DNA of 64,000 nucleotides from Microbacterium murale (GTDB lineage: Bacteria > Actinomycetota > Actinomycetes > Actinomycetales > Microbacteriaceae), in NCBI RefSeq assembly GCF_014635185.1, contig NZ_BMCM01000003.1:1-64000 (forward strand). The letters are read 5' to 3'. The notes under the pieces are model-generated. The model saw nothing but the letters and a program-made list of their open reading frames with translations, searched no databases and was not told the DNA's origin. Shown piece by piece: positions 1 to 8,190 of this stretch (position 1 is its first letter; every line of letters begins with the position of its first letter). The position numbers and the translations under genes were made by a program.

Positions 1-340
1 GAAGCCTGCTCGAGACCGGCGGCTTCAGACCCCAACTCCTACACCCCCGATTGGGATGAGCCGGGAACGAGCGCACATACAGTACCGACTGACGACGGCG
101 GGCTGGTCACGACCTTCACTGATTCGGACGCACTCATGACGGGAGCTGTCGGTTGGCGCGCATCCCGTGTCGTCCATCAGATTCGGCAGGAGCTCGCGCT
201 CCGCCCGTAGCGCGCACGATACGGAGCTCGCCCGCGGCTGGCCGTCTCTGCCCGCACCGATGATCACGGACGTGCGTGCAGATCTGACAGCGACCACCGC
301 ACGGGCGGGGCAACAGAATCGACTATCGATTCCGGCGCTG
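1..340. other. No supportable gene
   Basis: Only short overlapping reading frames of arginine/serine-rich composition are present on both strands, typical of chance frames in high-GC DNA. None has a recognisable motif or a convincing ribosome binding site. The 3' end of a gene starting outside the window cannot be excluded. Confidence 0.5.
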
Positions 341-652
341 TCAGGCGAGTCGGTCGCGGATCGCGTCCTCGATTTGGCGCACCGACGGCAGTCCGGCGAG
401 ACCGGTATCGGTCATGTAGACCCGGCATGCAAGGTCGGTCGTGGACCCACCTGAGGCGAATGCGTCCTGCCCATCCAGCAGTATCGTCGGCGATCCGGCG
501 AAGACCACTTCCGATGCCTCCTCGGGGGTGCGCAACAGCACATAGTCCACGGGCACGTCCACCATGCCGAGCGCATCAAGCGCAGCACGGACACGGTCAC
601 CAGCCGTGACCCAGTTGGGACAGTCATCGATGTGCACAACGTCTACCTTCAC
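341..652 (-). CDS. Thioredoxin-fold small protein (alkylmercury-lyase/thioredoxin-like)
   Basis: This 103-residue protein begins V-K-V-D-V-V-H-I-D-D-C-P-N-W, a beta strand running into a CPNW motif at the place where thioredoxin-fold proteins carry CxxC, so only one of the two redox cysteines is kept. A GSPTILLDG segment (about residues 53-61) matches the cis-proline strand of that fold. The GTG start is chosen because AGAGGAG sits just upstream; the frame stays open further upstream but that part has shadow-like composition. It is divergent from the DUF6153-type gene at 761. Small proteins of this type sit in mercury, copper and arsenic loci; the substrate is unknown. Confidence 0.75.
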   Translation of the reverse strand: MKVDVVHIDDCPNWVTAGDRVRAALDALGMVDVPVDYVLLRTPEEASEVVFAGSPTILLDGQDAFASGGSTTDLACRVYMTDTGLAGLPSVRQIEDAIRDRLA

Positions 653-760
653 TCCTCTATTCTCTCCCGTCAGCGCACCCACGGGCGCACTAACCGTGGC
701 CGCTCCGGAAGAAGGCGCAAAGGGAAGGGTGCTATCTTGTGCTCGGATCGGAGGTCGAGC

Positions 761-1225
761 ATGCACGTTGAACGCCGCGGGTTGCACCCGCAGCTGTCGC
801 TTCGCACCGCATTGTTGCTCGCGAGCGCCGTTCTCATGATCATCGTCGGCCTCCTCGGCATGCATACCTTCAGCTCCAACGCGGTTGGTCACGGCACCGC
901 CGTGGGGGCGCACTCGTCGTCCGCGGCCGATCATGCAACGCACATCGCCGGTCAGGCCGACGCCATCGCTGTTTCTTCCGCTACCACAGCGGAGCCCATT
1001 GTGTGCGATGACGCGTGCATGACCGGGTCGACGGGCGGGCATTCGGACATGCTCTCCGCATGCATCCTCGCGCTCCTCGCGGGCCTTTTCCTGCTGCTGC
1101 GCCCGCTGTTCGCGCAGCGGCTCAGCCCTCCGCTACGCGTCTTGATGTCCCGGCGGCATCCCGCGGTTGAGACCACCTTGAGCCGGGCCCCCTCGCTGAC
1201 GTTCCTTTCGATCAGTCGCACCTGA
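761..1225 (+). CDS. DUF6153-like small membrane protein
   Basis: The 154-residue protein has an N-terminal hydrophobic segment (LALLASAVLMIIVGLLGMHTF-type, about residues 14-34), a Ser/Ala/His-rich external stretch with the pair CDDAC, and a second membrane segment (SACILALLAGLFLLL). This layout fits the DUF6153 family found beside copper and DUF305 genes in actinobacteria. The ATG at 761 has GGAGGTC five bases upstream, so I prefer it to the in-frame starts further upstream, which overlap the divergent gene. Histidines and the cysteine pair may bind metal; that is inference. Confidence 0.65.
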   Translation: MHVERRGLHPQLSLRTALLLASAVLMIIVGLLGMHTFSSNAVGHGTAVGAHSSSAADHATHIAGQADAIAVSSATTAEPIVCDDACMTGSTGGHSDMLSACILALLAGLFLLLRPLFAQRLSPPLRVLMSRRHPAVETTLSRAPSLTFLSISRT

Positions 1226-1322
1226 GAAGTCGAGTGCCGGCATCGCACCGGCATGCAGTCTCGCCGCCCGTTCTGGGTGCTGCGTGACCGACCCCTCATA
1301 CGACTGATTCGAAGGAACAATC

Positions 1323-1925
1323 ATGAAGAAGCTTCCCCTTGCGCTGGGCACGAGCGTGCTCAGCCTGACCCTCGTCCTCACTGGCTGCACCGACGCCTCC
1401 GCCCCCACGGATGGGGCCACGACCTCCTCGGAAGCGCCGGACTCGACGGCGACCGAGGCGGACGAGATGTTCGTCACGATGATGATCCCGCACCACGAGC
1501 AAGCCGTCGAGATGTCGGACATCGTGCTCGCCAAAGACGACCTCGACCCGCAGGTGGCGGAACTGGCTCAGCAGATCAAGGACGCCCAGGGCCCCGAGAT
1601 CGACCGGATGCTCGGCTGGCTGCAGGATTGGGGCGTCGAGTACGACCCTGATGCTTCAGGCGGCATGGATCACGGATCGATGGGCGACTCGATGGACGGC
1701 ATGATGTCCGAGGAGGACATGACCGCACTCGAAGAGGCGGACGGCGCGACAGCTGGCCGCTTGTTCCTCGAGCAGATGATCATGCACCACGAAGGCGCCG
1801 TCGACATGGCTGAGACCGCACTGGAAGACGCCCAGAACCCGGACGTGCTCGAACTGGCCCAGCAGGTCATCGACGATCAGACCGCGGAGATCGCCACGAT
1901 GAAGGATCTCCTCACCCAGATCTGA
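1323..1925 (+). CDS. DUF305 lipoprotein (metal-associated)
   Basis: The 200-residue protein has a lipoprotein signal peptide ending in LVLTGC (Cys22), then an acidic Ser/Thr linker. Two DUF305 half-repeats follow: MFVTMMIPHHEQAVEMSD and LFLEQMIMHHEGAVDMAE, each with an MxPHH or MxHH motif followed by helices. A Met/His/Asp-rich loop (MDHGSMGDSMDGMM) lies between them. DUF305 proteins are four-helix-bundle proteins often linked to copper or other metal handling outside the cytoplasm. GAAGGAA precedes the ATG. Confidence 0.88.
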   Translation: MKKLPLALGTSVLSLTLVLTGCTDASAPTDGATTSSEAPDSTATEADEMFVTMMIPHHEQAVEMSDIVLAKDDLDPQVAELAQQIKDAQGPEIDRMLGWLQDWGVEYDPDASGGMDHGSMGDSMDGMMSEEDMTALEEADGATAGRLFLEQMIMHHEGAVDMAETALEDAQNPDVLELAQQVIDDQTAEIATMKDLLTQI

Positions 1926-2074
1926 TCGCCCGGGCGGGCCGGACCCGAACCGGCCCACCCGGCTTTCACGCCACGGTATGTGTCGTGATCGCTGTGTGTG
2001 CCGCCGCACACAGGTCACGCCGCTTCTCGTCGGCGTACCAACCGCCTTCGCTCACCCTCTCTTACCGGAGCCCC

Positions 2075-2929
2075 ATGAACCGCCGCTATCTTGCCCTGAC
2101 CACTGTTTCTATTGCTGCTCTCGCCCTCACGGTGACAGGATGCGCAACCCAGACTGACACCAGCAACGCGGTGCCGCCGAGTATCGAACACATTCACGGC
2201 ATCGCCGCCGACCCCCGTGGCGAGGACTTGTTCATCGCCACGCACGGTGGCATCTTCACCCTCACGGAGACCGGCGAGATCACCGGGCCGATCGGCGACC
2301 ACGACTTCGACGCGATGGGGTTCACCACCCTGGGCGAGACGCTTATCGCCTCAGGTCACCCGGGGATGACGACCGCGGAGGAGCTGGGCGCACCGAACCT
2401 CGGCATCATTCGCAGTGACGACTTCGGTGCGACATGGTCACCTGTTGCGCTCAACGGCAGCGCCGACTTCCACGTGCTCACCGCCGCCCCTGACGGCATG
2501 CTCTTCGGATTCGCTTCCACCGAAGTCGAACTTCTCGCCAGCGCCGATGAAGGGCGCACCTGGACATCTAAAGCATCGTTCTCCGCTGCCGATCTCGCCG
2601 CCACTGCCGACGGCCTCTATGCGGCCACTGAGGAGGGCGTGCTCATCAGCACAGATACCGGTGCGTCCTTCGCTCCGGTATTGGGTGCGCCCGTGCTCTA
2701 CACAATCGACGCCGGCCCGGATGGCACTCTCGCCGGTGTCGGCACCGACGGCGTTCTCTGGTCTTACGGCGCTGACGGTCACTGGCGGCGCATGCAATCA
2801 CTGCAGGGCACCGCGCAGGCCTTTAGCGTCATCGATTCGGAACGGTTCGTTCTTGTCGACGATCGCGGAATTGTCGAAGTCACCCCCGACGACACCACCA
2901 TCCTCGCCCCAGCCCGCGCAGCGGACTGA
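2075..2929 (+). CDS. Beta-propeller lipoprotein (F510_1955-type, sialidase-like repeats)
   Basis: The 284-residue protein has a signal peptide with lipobox LTVTGC, then IEHIHGIAADPRGEDLFIATHGG, typical of F510_1955 family exported proteins. At least three Asp-box-like motifs (SDDFGATW, SADEGRTW, STDTGASF) indicate a BNR/sialidase-like beta propeller. No catalytic glycosidase residues can be assigned, so the glycosylhydrolase label usual for the family should be read as fold only. The ATG at 2075 is chosen because it starts the signal peptide. It lies between the DUF305 gene and a membrane-protein trio, on the same strand. Confidence 0.78.
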   Translation: MNRRYLALTTVSIAALALTVTGCATQTDTSNAVPPSIEHIHGIAADPRGEDLFIATHGGIFTLTETGEITGPIGDHDFDAMGFTTLGETLIASGHPGMTTAEELGAPNLGIIRSDDFGATWSPVALNGSADFHVLTAAPDGMLFGFASTEVELLASADEGRTWTSKASFSAADLAATADGLYAATEEGVLISTDTGASFAPVLGAPVLYTIDAGPDGTLAGVGTDGVLWSYGADGHWRRMQSLQGTAQAFSVIDSERFVLVDDRGIVEVTPDDTTILAPARAAD

Positions 2930-2953
2930 CGACACCGATCAAGGACACCGCGC

Positions 2954-3070
2954 ATGGACAGACCTCGCAACCCGTTCCGCAACATGACGTTCTTCATCGC
3001 GTCCGCTACCGTCCTGGTCGTGGCGCTGACCGTGGCGATCTACTTCCTCATCGTGGCGATGCTCGGATGA
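2954..3070 (+). CDS. 38-residue single-pass membrane protein
   Basis: A short frame (M-D-R-P-R-N-P-F-R-N then about 25 hydrophobic residues, ending VAMLG) encodes a basic N-terminus and one membrane helix. Its stop overlaps the ATG of the next gene in an ATGA junction at 3067-3070, which argues that it is real and translationally coupled. It starts 24 bases after the beta-propeller gene. Function unknown; perhaps a small subunit of a membrane complex with the next two genes. Confidence 0.6.
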   Translation: MDRPRNPFRNMTFFIASATVLVVALTVAIYFLIVAMLG

Positions 3071-3381
3071 ATCGCATGCCCGAACGGCGCCACACCCCAC
3101 CGCCGCATCTGCACCGGATACACCCGTCGCGCCAGCGACCACGACCGGCGCGCACTCCGGAGCGCACGCATCACCAGCTGGTGCGTCTCGGTCGTGTCCT
3201 GCTCGTGGTCGGGCCGCTGCTCGCCTTAGTGCATTTGCTCATGGACGCGCAGCCCGATGGCGCCGGCGGGACGTTCTGGACCTACACGATCGCAAGCCTC
3301 GAAGCCGCCATCATCACGACCATCGTCGGAATCGCTCTCGCGTGGAGAGAACCGGCGAGGAGCACCCATGATCCTCGATGA
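3067..3381 (+). CDS. Small membrane protein of unknown function
   Basis: The 104-residue protein has a His/Arg/Pro-rich N-terminal 38 residues followed by two hydrophobic segments (LLVVGPLLALVHLLM and TYTIASLEAAIITTIVGIALAW). It overlaps the small gene upstream by ATGA and the next gene (3368) by 14 bases, forming a tight three-gene unit. The His-rich cytoplasmic tail may touch metal ions, which is inference from the surrounding copper genes. Confidence 0.65.
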   Translation: MNRMPERRHTPPPHLHRIHPSRQRPRPARTPERTHHQLVRLGRVLLVVGPLLALVHLLMDAQPDGAGGTFWTYTIASLEAAIITTIVGIALAWREPARSTHDPR

Positions 3382-3586
3382 CTACTGGACCAACGTGATC
3401 TGGTCACTCATCCCGACCATCGGCGTCTCCGCAGTCTTCTGGTTCGTCCTTCGCGCCATCATCCGAGCAGACCGCGACGAACGCAAAGCCCGTGCCCGGA
3501 TCGAGAAGGAGCTGCGGGCGGAACGCGAAAAGGCCGGGCTGCAGTCGACGGCCGGGAAAACAGATTCCCTTGAATCATTCACATGA
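3368..3586 (+). CDS. 72-residue membrane protein with charged tail
   Basis: One N-terminal membrane helix (about residues 9-28, WSLIPTIGVSAVFWFVLRAI) is followed by a strongly charged helical tail rich in Arg, Glu and Lys. The ATG at 3368 lies inside the end of the preceding gene. No family recognised beyond resemblance to short actinobacterial membrane proteins. Confidence 0.6.
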   Translation: MILDDYWTNVIWSLIPTIGVSAVFWFVLRAIIRADRDERKARARIEKELRAEREKAGLQSTAGKTDSLESFT

Positions 3587-3702
3587 GAGGCATGGTGCCT
3601 TCCGGGACTGTGTCGCTACCATGCCCCTGTGGGGTACTCAAGGGCCTCATCGGATCAGAGATGTGAGCGTAGTTTCGGGGACTCCACCGAAAGGAGTCCA
3701 TC

Positions 3703-4104
3703 ATGACTGTTGCCGCAGAAATGCTGCGCACCTATCCCAAAGACATCGGCGCGGTCGACCAGCAGAAACTCGTCGCGTGTATCGAAGCCTGTTTGGAATG
3801 CACGCAAGCATGCACTGCGTGCGCTGACGCCTGTCTCAGCGAAGACATGGTCGCTGAACTGACCAAATGCATCCGCACCAACCTGGACTGCGCTGACCTC
3901 TGCGAAACCACTGCGCGTGTCCTGTCCCGCCACACCGGGTACGACGCCAACCTCACACGCGCCACGCTCGACGCCTGTCGCACGGCATGCGCGAGTTGTG
4001 CAGACGAATGCGAAAAGCACACCATGCACGAGCACTGCGTCGTCTGCGCCGAGTCATGCCGGCGGTGCGAGAACGCCTGCACCGCACTGCTGGAGGCGCT
4101 GTGA
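3703..4104 (+). CDS. Four-helix-bundle copper-binding protein (DUF326/Csp-type)
   Basis: The 133-residue protein has 18 cysteines arranged as repeated C-x3-C and C-x2-C helices, for example CIEACLECTQACTACADAC, CADLCE, CRTACASCADEC and CVVCAESCRRCENAC. This is the pattern of DUF326 and copper storage proteins, which line a four-helix bundle with thiolates and hold Cu(I). No signal peptide is visible, so it is probably cytosolic. AAAGGAG lies upstream of the ATG. The stop codon overlaps the GTG start of the DUF305 membrane protein (4101), implying coupled expression. Confidence 0.9.
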   Translation: MTVAAEMLRTYPKDIGAVDQQKLVACIEACLECTQACTACADACLSEDMVAELTKCIRTNLDCADLCETTARVLSRHTGYDANLTRATLDACRTACASCADECEKHTMHEHCVVCAESCRRCENACTALLEAL

Positions 4105-4622
4105 CCGAACAACACTCTCACCACAACGGCACGGGTCCACCCGACCAAGCAAACGGACACCAGCACGGCGGTATGACGAGCTACCTCAAGCTCGCCATCG
4201 CACTCGTACTCAGTTTCGTCGTGATGTACTTCCTCACTTTCGCGATGATCAACGTCCTCGGCGACTTCTTCCTCAACATCGGCAACCTCTACATGGCGCT
4301 GATGATGGTGTTCCCCATGGGCATCATCATGATCGTCATCATGTGGAAGATGTTCCCGAACAAAGCCCTCAACACAGGCTTGCTGATCGGCTTCGTCGCG
4401 CTGTTCTTCGCGGCATTCTTCATGGGAAGAGCGGAAGCCTTCATCGGGAACGACCAGTTCCTGCGCTCAATGATCCCGCACCACTCACGAGCCATCCTCG
4501 TCTGCGAGCAATCCGATATCACCGACCCGGAGATCACCACCCTCTGCGAGCAGATCGTCTCGTCTCAGCAACAAGAGATCGACCAGATGAAACAGATCCT
4601 CGAGAGGTTGAACGCAGATTGA
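4101..4622 (+). CDS. DUF305 domain membrane protein
   Basis: The 173-residue protein has a His-rich start (EQHSHHNGTG, NGHQHGG), three membrane helices (about 31-55, 65-88, 94-114) and a C-terminal DUF305 half-domain with FLRSMIPHHSRAILVCEQ. The GTG start overlaps the stop of the copper-binding protein, which places both in one operon. DUF305 together with a Csp-type protein suggests periplasm-side copper capture or sensing linked to cytosolic storage; no transport activity can be assigned. Confidence 0.82.
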   Translation: MTEQHSHHNGTGPPDQANGHQHGGMTSYLKLAIALVLSFVVMYFLTFAMINVLGDFFLNIGNLYMALMMVFPMGIIMIVIMWKMFPNKALNTGLLIGFVALFFAAFFMGRAEAFIGNDQFLRSMIPHHSRAILVCEQSDITDPEITTLCEQIVSSQQQEIDQMKQILERLNAD

Positions 4623-4706
4623 CCTCATCGGCATCGGCGACCACACGGCCGACCTATGCGATAGGAAATCGGGCGGCGCCGGGTCGGATTATCCAGAGCT
4701 GCTGTG

Positions 4707-5879
4707 TCAGGAGAATCGTGCGAGGACGAGCGAGAGCGCGGCTAGTGCGACGGCGATGAGTGCCATGGTCGAATAGGAGCCGGTGGCGACGGCGAGGAGC
4801 GGGCCGAGGGCGGGTCCGAACGCACCGACGAGGGTGATCGGGGCGGCGAAGACGCCGTTGATGGCGCCGTAGTTGCGCGTGCCCCACCGGTCTGCGACGG
4901 CGGAGCCCTGCACGAGTGTCTGCGCGCCGCGGACGGCGCCGGCGGCGATCCCGATCGAGATGAGCAGCCACGGCGGCCCAGGGACGAGTGCGAGGAGAGC
5001 GAGGAAGGCGGCGCTGAGTCCGGCCGTGGCGGCGAGAGGAATCCAGGGCGCGGCGGTGTGCGGGATGGCGACGTACAGGAGCCGACCGATCACCTGACCG
5101 GCACCGAGAAGACCCAGCGCCCAGGCGGCGAGCTCGTAGCTCAGGCCCTTCTCGGTGAACAGCGGGATGAGCGCGAGAGTGACACTGAAGAGAGCCGCCG
5201 CCAAGGCGAGCATGGATAGCTCCAGCATCCAAAAGCGACGAGTGCGGATGACCGAACTCACAGTGTGAGCCTGCACGCCGTCGTCGTGAGGGACGGGTGT
5301 CCAGGAGCGCTCGAGGCTGAACCAGTGCAGGGGCACGGTGGTGACGAGGAGGACTCCGGCGAGGAGCAGGAATGTCGTTCGCCAATCCGTGACGGTGAGA
5401 AGACCGGCGACTATGGGGGCGAAGACCGTGGAGGCGAGACCGCCGGCGAGGGTCAGGATCGTCATCGCGCCACGTCGGCGAGACCCATACCTTCGGGCGA
5501 TGACGGTGAATGCCGCTTGATACAGCACCGCTGATTGCGCGATACCCGCGATGACCCACCCGATCGTGAATACCGTGAGGTTCGGTGCTATCACGACGAC
5601 GATGAGCCCGGCGGGACCGACGACGCTGCCGATGGTCATGATGAGTCGTGGGCCGCGCGCGTCGAGCCACCGGCCGACGAATACCCCCGCGGCCGCGGAT
5701 GCGATAAGGCCCGACGAGAATGACAGGGTCACCAGAGCGACGGGCCAGCCCGTATCGGCCGCGATCGCAGGGGACGCGACGATGAGCGCGTAGAACAGGA
5801 TGCCCCAGCTGATCACCTGCCCTATCGAGAGCGCGGCCAGTCGGCCACCCAGGCTGGGTGGGGCCTGCACAGCAGTCAT
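4707..5879 (-). CDS. MFS transporter, probably arsenical-related
   Basis: The 390-residue protein has 12 predicted hydrophobic segments and a major-facilitator loop 2-3 motif (GRWLDARGPRLIM, about residues 69-81, resembling GxLaDrxGrr). It begins after arsR and overlaps it by ATGA (5876-5879), so the pair is one operon controlled by that ArsR. MFS genes coupled to ArsR in this way often export arsenicals, but no residue in the sequence fixes the substrate. Confidence 0.82.
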   Translation of the reverse strand: MTAVQAPPSLGGRLAALSIGQVISWGILFYALIVASPAIAADTGWPVALVTLSFSSGLIASAAAGVFVGRWLDARGPRLIMTIGSVVGPAGLIVVVIAPNLTVFTIGWVIAGIAQSAVLYQAAFTVIARRYGSRRRGAMTILTLAGGLASTVFAPIVAGLLTVTDWRTTFLLLAGVLLVTTVPLHWFSLERSWTPVPHDDGVQAHTVSSVIRTRRFWMLELSMLALAAALFSVTLALIPLFTEKGLSYELAAWALGLLGAGQVIGRLLYVAIPHTAAPWIPLAATAGLSAAFLALLALVPGPPWLLISIGIAAGAVRGAQTLVQGSAVADRWGTRNYGAINGVFAAPITLVGAFGPALGPLLAVATGSYSTMALIAVALAALSLVLARFS

Positions 5880-6217
5880 ACCGAGCGGAGTGCGTCGGCG
5901 GCCGCATCCAGCGCGCCGTCGTTAAGGGCGAAGTACGCCCACTTGCCCCGTTGCTCCCGCGTGACCAGACCCGCATCGGTCAGGAGCTTCATGTGATGCG
6001 AGACGGTGCCCTGCGAGAGGCCGACCGGCTCCGTGAGGTCGCAGATGCATGCCTCGCCGCCGGCGCCGGCGGCGATGAGGGACAGCAGTCTGACGCGAGT
6101 GGGATCGCCGAGGGCTTTGAACACGCGGGAAACCCGCTCCGCGTCCTCTGCCGTGAGCACGGAGGTGATGCGCGGCACGCAGCAGGCGGTCGCTTCGATG
6201 GTGGTTGGCAGGCTCAC
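5876..6217 (-). CDS. arsR: ArsR/SmtB-family repressor
   Basis: The 113-residue protein has the winged-helix core VFKALGDPTRVRLLSLI, recognition helix SQGTVSHHMKLL and wing REQRGKWAYFAL. A metal-binding ACICDL (variant of ELCVCDL) lies before the recognition helix, and a Cys-Cys pair lies near the N-terminus (residues 12-13). This matches As(III)-responsive ArsR repressors. It is divergent from the ArsO-like flavoprotein gene, and the 83-base gap contains two ATTGA-N4-CTTCGAT palindromes that are its likely binding sites. Confidence 0.92.
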   Translation of the reverse strand: MSLPTTIEATACCVPRITSVLTAEDAERVSRVFKALGDPTRVRLLSLIAAGAGGEACICDLTEPVGLSQGTVSHHMKLLTDAGLVTREQRGKWAYFALNDGALDAAADALRSV

Positions 6218-6235
6218 GGGTCTAGTCTGGCACGT

Positions 6236-6251
6236 ATTGACATTCTTCGAT
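6236..6251. promoter_or_regulatory. Putative ArsR operator 1
   Basis: ATTGACATTCTTCGAT is an imperfect inverted repeat (ATTGA...TCGAT) just upstream of arsR. It shares ATTGA-N4-CTTCGAT with the site at 6272 and 14 of 16 bases with the inverted copy at 8167. ArsR proteins typically bind ATCA/TGAT-type palindromes of this size. Confidence 0.6.
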
Positions 6252-6271
6252 AGATGCGGAACAGTTTTCGT

Positions 6272-6287
6272 ATTGAAGAACTTCGAT
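6272..6287. promoter_or_regulatory. Putative ArsR operator 2
   Basis: ATTGAAGAACTTCGAT has arms ATTGAAG and CTTCGAT that pair at 6 of 7 positions around AA. It lies directly before the GAGGAG ribosome binding site of the flavoprotein gene, so bound repressor could block that transcript. Confidence 0.6.
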
Positions 6288-6300
6288 TTGAGGAGATGTG

Positions 6301-7608
6301 ATGGATGAGCTTCCTATTGTGATCATCGGAGCGGGCCCGCAGGGTCTTGCTGCAGCGGCGCACCTTGCCGAACGCGATGTGGAGGTGGTCGTCCTCGAGC
6401 GTGGCGAGGAACCCGCGGCAGCGGTATCGGAATGGGGCCATGTACGGCTCTTCTCGGCATGGCCGGAGCTGACGGACACCGCCGCACGACGTCTTCTCGA
6501 ACCCACCGGCTGGAGCGCACCCACCTCGGGATACCCGACCGGGGCGGAATGGGTGAACGACTACCTTGCCCCTCTCGCTGGTGTTCTGGGGGAGCGAGTG
6601 AAGTACGCCACGACAGTGACCGGCATCTCTCGTCAAGGACGCGACAAGGTCGTCGACGGCGGACGCAAGAGCCAGCCCTTCACTGTGCACGCTGTCGATC
6701 AAGACGGCAACGAAGCCCGACTGCGTGCGCGGGCCGTCATCGACGCCAGCGGCACGTGGGGGATCCCCAACCCGGCCGGTGGCGATGGATTCCCTGCACT
6801 CGGGGAGGCTCGGGCTCACGCGTCGATTTCGTATCGCATCCCCGACGACGTCTCGGATTTCGCAGGGTCGCACGTCGTCGTCGTGGGTGCCGGGCACTCC
6901 GCCACGCATGCCGTGCTGCGCCTGAGCGAACTGGCCAGGCGATCGCCCGGTACCCAGGTCACCTGGCTGCTGCGTCGTGGGAGCGCGACGAATGTCTTCG
7001 ATGGTGGGCTCGGCGATGAGCTCCCCGAGCGCGCCGCGCTCGGCTCTCGCGCCCGCAAGATGATCGATGAGGGCCTGGTGAACCTCGTGACCGGGTTCCG
7101 TGTCGCGGAGTTCCGTCAAGACGGCGAGACGTTGACGGTCATCGCCGAGGACGGACACGAGGTCGCGGGCGTCGCTCATGTGTTCGCTCTGACCGGGTTC
7201 CGGCCCGACACGGAGATGCTGCGGGAGCTGCGCATCGACCTTGATCCGGCTCTCGATGCCGTCGCCGGGATCGCTGCGGAGATCGATCCGAACATCCACT
7301 CGTGCGGATCCGTGGGGGCCACCGGCGCTAGGGAGCTTGCCCAGCCGGAGCAGGGCTTCTTCATCGTTGGGGTGAAGGCGTACGGCCGCGCGCCGACGTT
7401 CCTCGCGATGACAGGGTACGAGCAGGTGCGCAGTGTCGCCGCGCACCTCGCGGGTGACCACGAGGCCGCCGCCCGCAACGAACTCGCCCTTCCCGACACG
7501 GGCGTGTGCGGTGGGTCCGGCGACTTCGACGACAACGCGGGGAGCTGCTGCGCAGCCCCCGCCCCGTCCGTGATGCAGATCGGGCGGCGTCCCGTCACCG
7601 TCGGCTGA
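6301..7608 (+). CDS. arsO: ArsO-like FAD/NAD(P)-dependent oxidoreductase
   Basis: The 435-residue protein has an N-terminal FAD-binding Rossmann motif (IVIIGAGPQGLAAAAHL) and a second nucleotide-binding motif (VVVVGAGHSATHAVL, about residue 195), the layout of flavin monooxygenase-like proteins. Its C-terminus has a cysteine cluster (CGGSGDF...GSCCAAP) that could bind trivalent arsenic. ArsO flavoproteins are common in actinobacterial ars operons, but their reaction is not firmly established. GAGGAG lies before the ATG at 6301; a GTG one codon earlier is possible. It is divergent from arsR across two putative operators. Confidence 0.8.
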   Translation: MDELPIVIIGAGPQGLAAAAHLAERDVEVVVLERGEEPAAAVSEWGHVRLFSAWPELTDTAARRLLEPTGWSAPTSGYPTGAEWVNDYLAPLAGVLGERVKYATTVTGISRQGRDKVVDGGRKSQPFTVHAVDQDGNEARLRARAVIDASGTWGIPNPAGGDGFPALGEARAHASISYRIPDDVSDFAGSHVVVVGAGHSATHAVLRLSELARRSPGTQVTWLLRRGSATNVFDGGLGDELPERAALGSRARKMIDEGLVNLVTGFRVAEFRQDGETLTVIAEDGHEVAGVAHVFALTGFRPDTEMLRELRIDLDPALDAVAGIAAEIDPNIHSCGSVGATGARELAQPEQGFFIVGVKAYGRAPTFLAMTGYEQVRSVAAHLAGDHEAAARNELALPDTGVCGGSGDFDDNAGSCCAAPAPSVMQIGRRPVTVG

Positions 7609-7624
7609 GTGACGTGACGTCGCG

Positions 7625-7655
7625 AAGGGTGGGTCTCAAAGCGAGGCCCACCCTT
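7625..7655. terminator. Bidirectional hairpin terminator
   Basis: A 13-bp stem (AAGGGTGGGTCTC pairing with GAGGCCCACCCTT through one G-T pair) with a 5-base loop lies between the convergent arsO-like and arsC genes. It could end transcription from both sides. Confidence 0.75.
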
Positions 7656-7662
7656 CACTGCA

Positions 7663-8064
7663 TCAGCTTGTGAGACGCGCAGCGAGTCCGCGCACGCTCT
7701 CATCGACAGCATCGCGCAGCTCGCGCACTCCGTCCGCTTCCCAGCTCGACGGATCGGGGAAGGACCACTCCACGAGCTCTCCGCGCACCGGACCCGGCAA
7801 AGACAGCCCCGGCTTCATCAGCACCACGACATCAGCAGCGTCGAGATCCCCGGCCGTCACCGCACGCGGATGTGCGGCATCGGTGTCGATGCCCAGCTCC
7901 TGCAGTGATGCTGCGACTGCCGGGTTGATCACCTCTGCCGGACTGATGCCCGCGCTCGTGGCGACCAGACGCTCGTCCCCGAGATGGGAAAGAAGGTGAG
8001 CGCCCAGCTGCGACCGGCCCGCGTTGTGGGTGCAAATGAACAGAACGGTCTTCGGCTGGGTCAT
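7663..8064 (-). CDS. arsC: Arsenate reductase, LMW-phosphatase fold
   Basis: The 133-residue protein starts with VLFICTHNAGRSQLGAHLL, the CX5R phosphatase-type active-site loop of LMW-PTP-like arsenate reductases, and has the matching DP loop (SFPDPSSW). It reduces As(V) to As(III) for export. Unlike the other two ArsC domains here, it lacks the cysteine pair in the MGCGDxCP segment (it reads VVLMKPGLSLPGP). This suggests the mycothiol-dependent arsenate transferase class rather than an intramolecular disulfide mechanism; that is inference. It is divergent from trxB. Confidence 0.88.
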   Translation of the reverse strand: MTQPKTVLFICTHNAGRSQLGAHLLSHLGDERLVATSAGISPAEVINPAVAASLQELGIDTDAAHPRAVTAGDLDAADVVVLMKPGLSLPGPVRGELVEWSFPDPSSWEADGVRELRDAVDESVRGLAARLTS

Positions 8065-8166
8065 CGTTTCACGGCTTTCGTATCTGAACGGAGGTGCTGC
8101 GCTGGTCATCATCCGCTCGTCGGGTGACGGGCAGATGAACTCTTCTCCGGCATGCTTGCATCCGGT

Positions 8167-8182
8167 ATCGATCAATGTCAAT
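8167..8182. promoter_or_regulatory. Putative ArsR operator 3 and trxB promoter
   Basis: ATCGATCAATGTCAAT read on the minus strand is ATTGACATTGATCGAT, 14 of 16 identical to operator 1. It touches a possible -10 box (ATATAGA at 8181-8187) only a few bases before the trxB ATG at 8191, so repressor binding would block that promoter. Confidence 0.6.
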
Positions 8183-8190
8183 ATAGACGC

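Noticed and set aside
4654-5976. A 440-codon minus-strand frame overlapping the MFS gene
   Set aside because: Arg/His/Pro-rich composition typical of a shadow frame; the MFS frame has helices and known motifs.
6214-7461. A 415-codon minus-strand frame opposite the flavoprotein gene
   Set aside because: No motif and shadow composition; the opposite strand has FAD and NAD(P) motifs.
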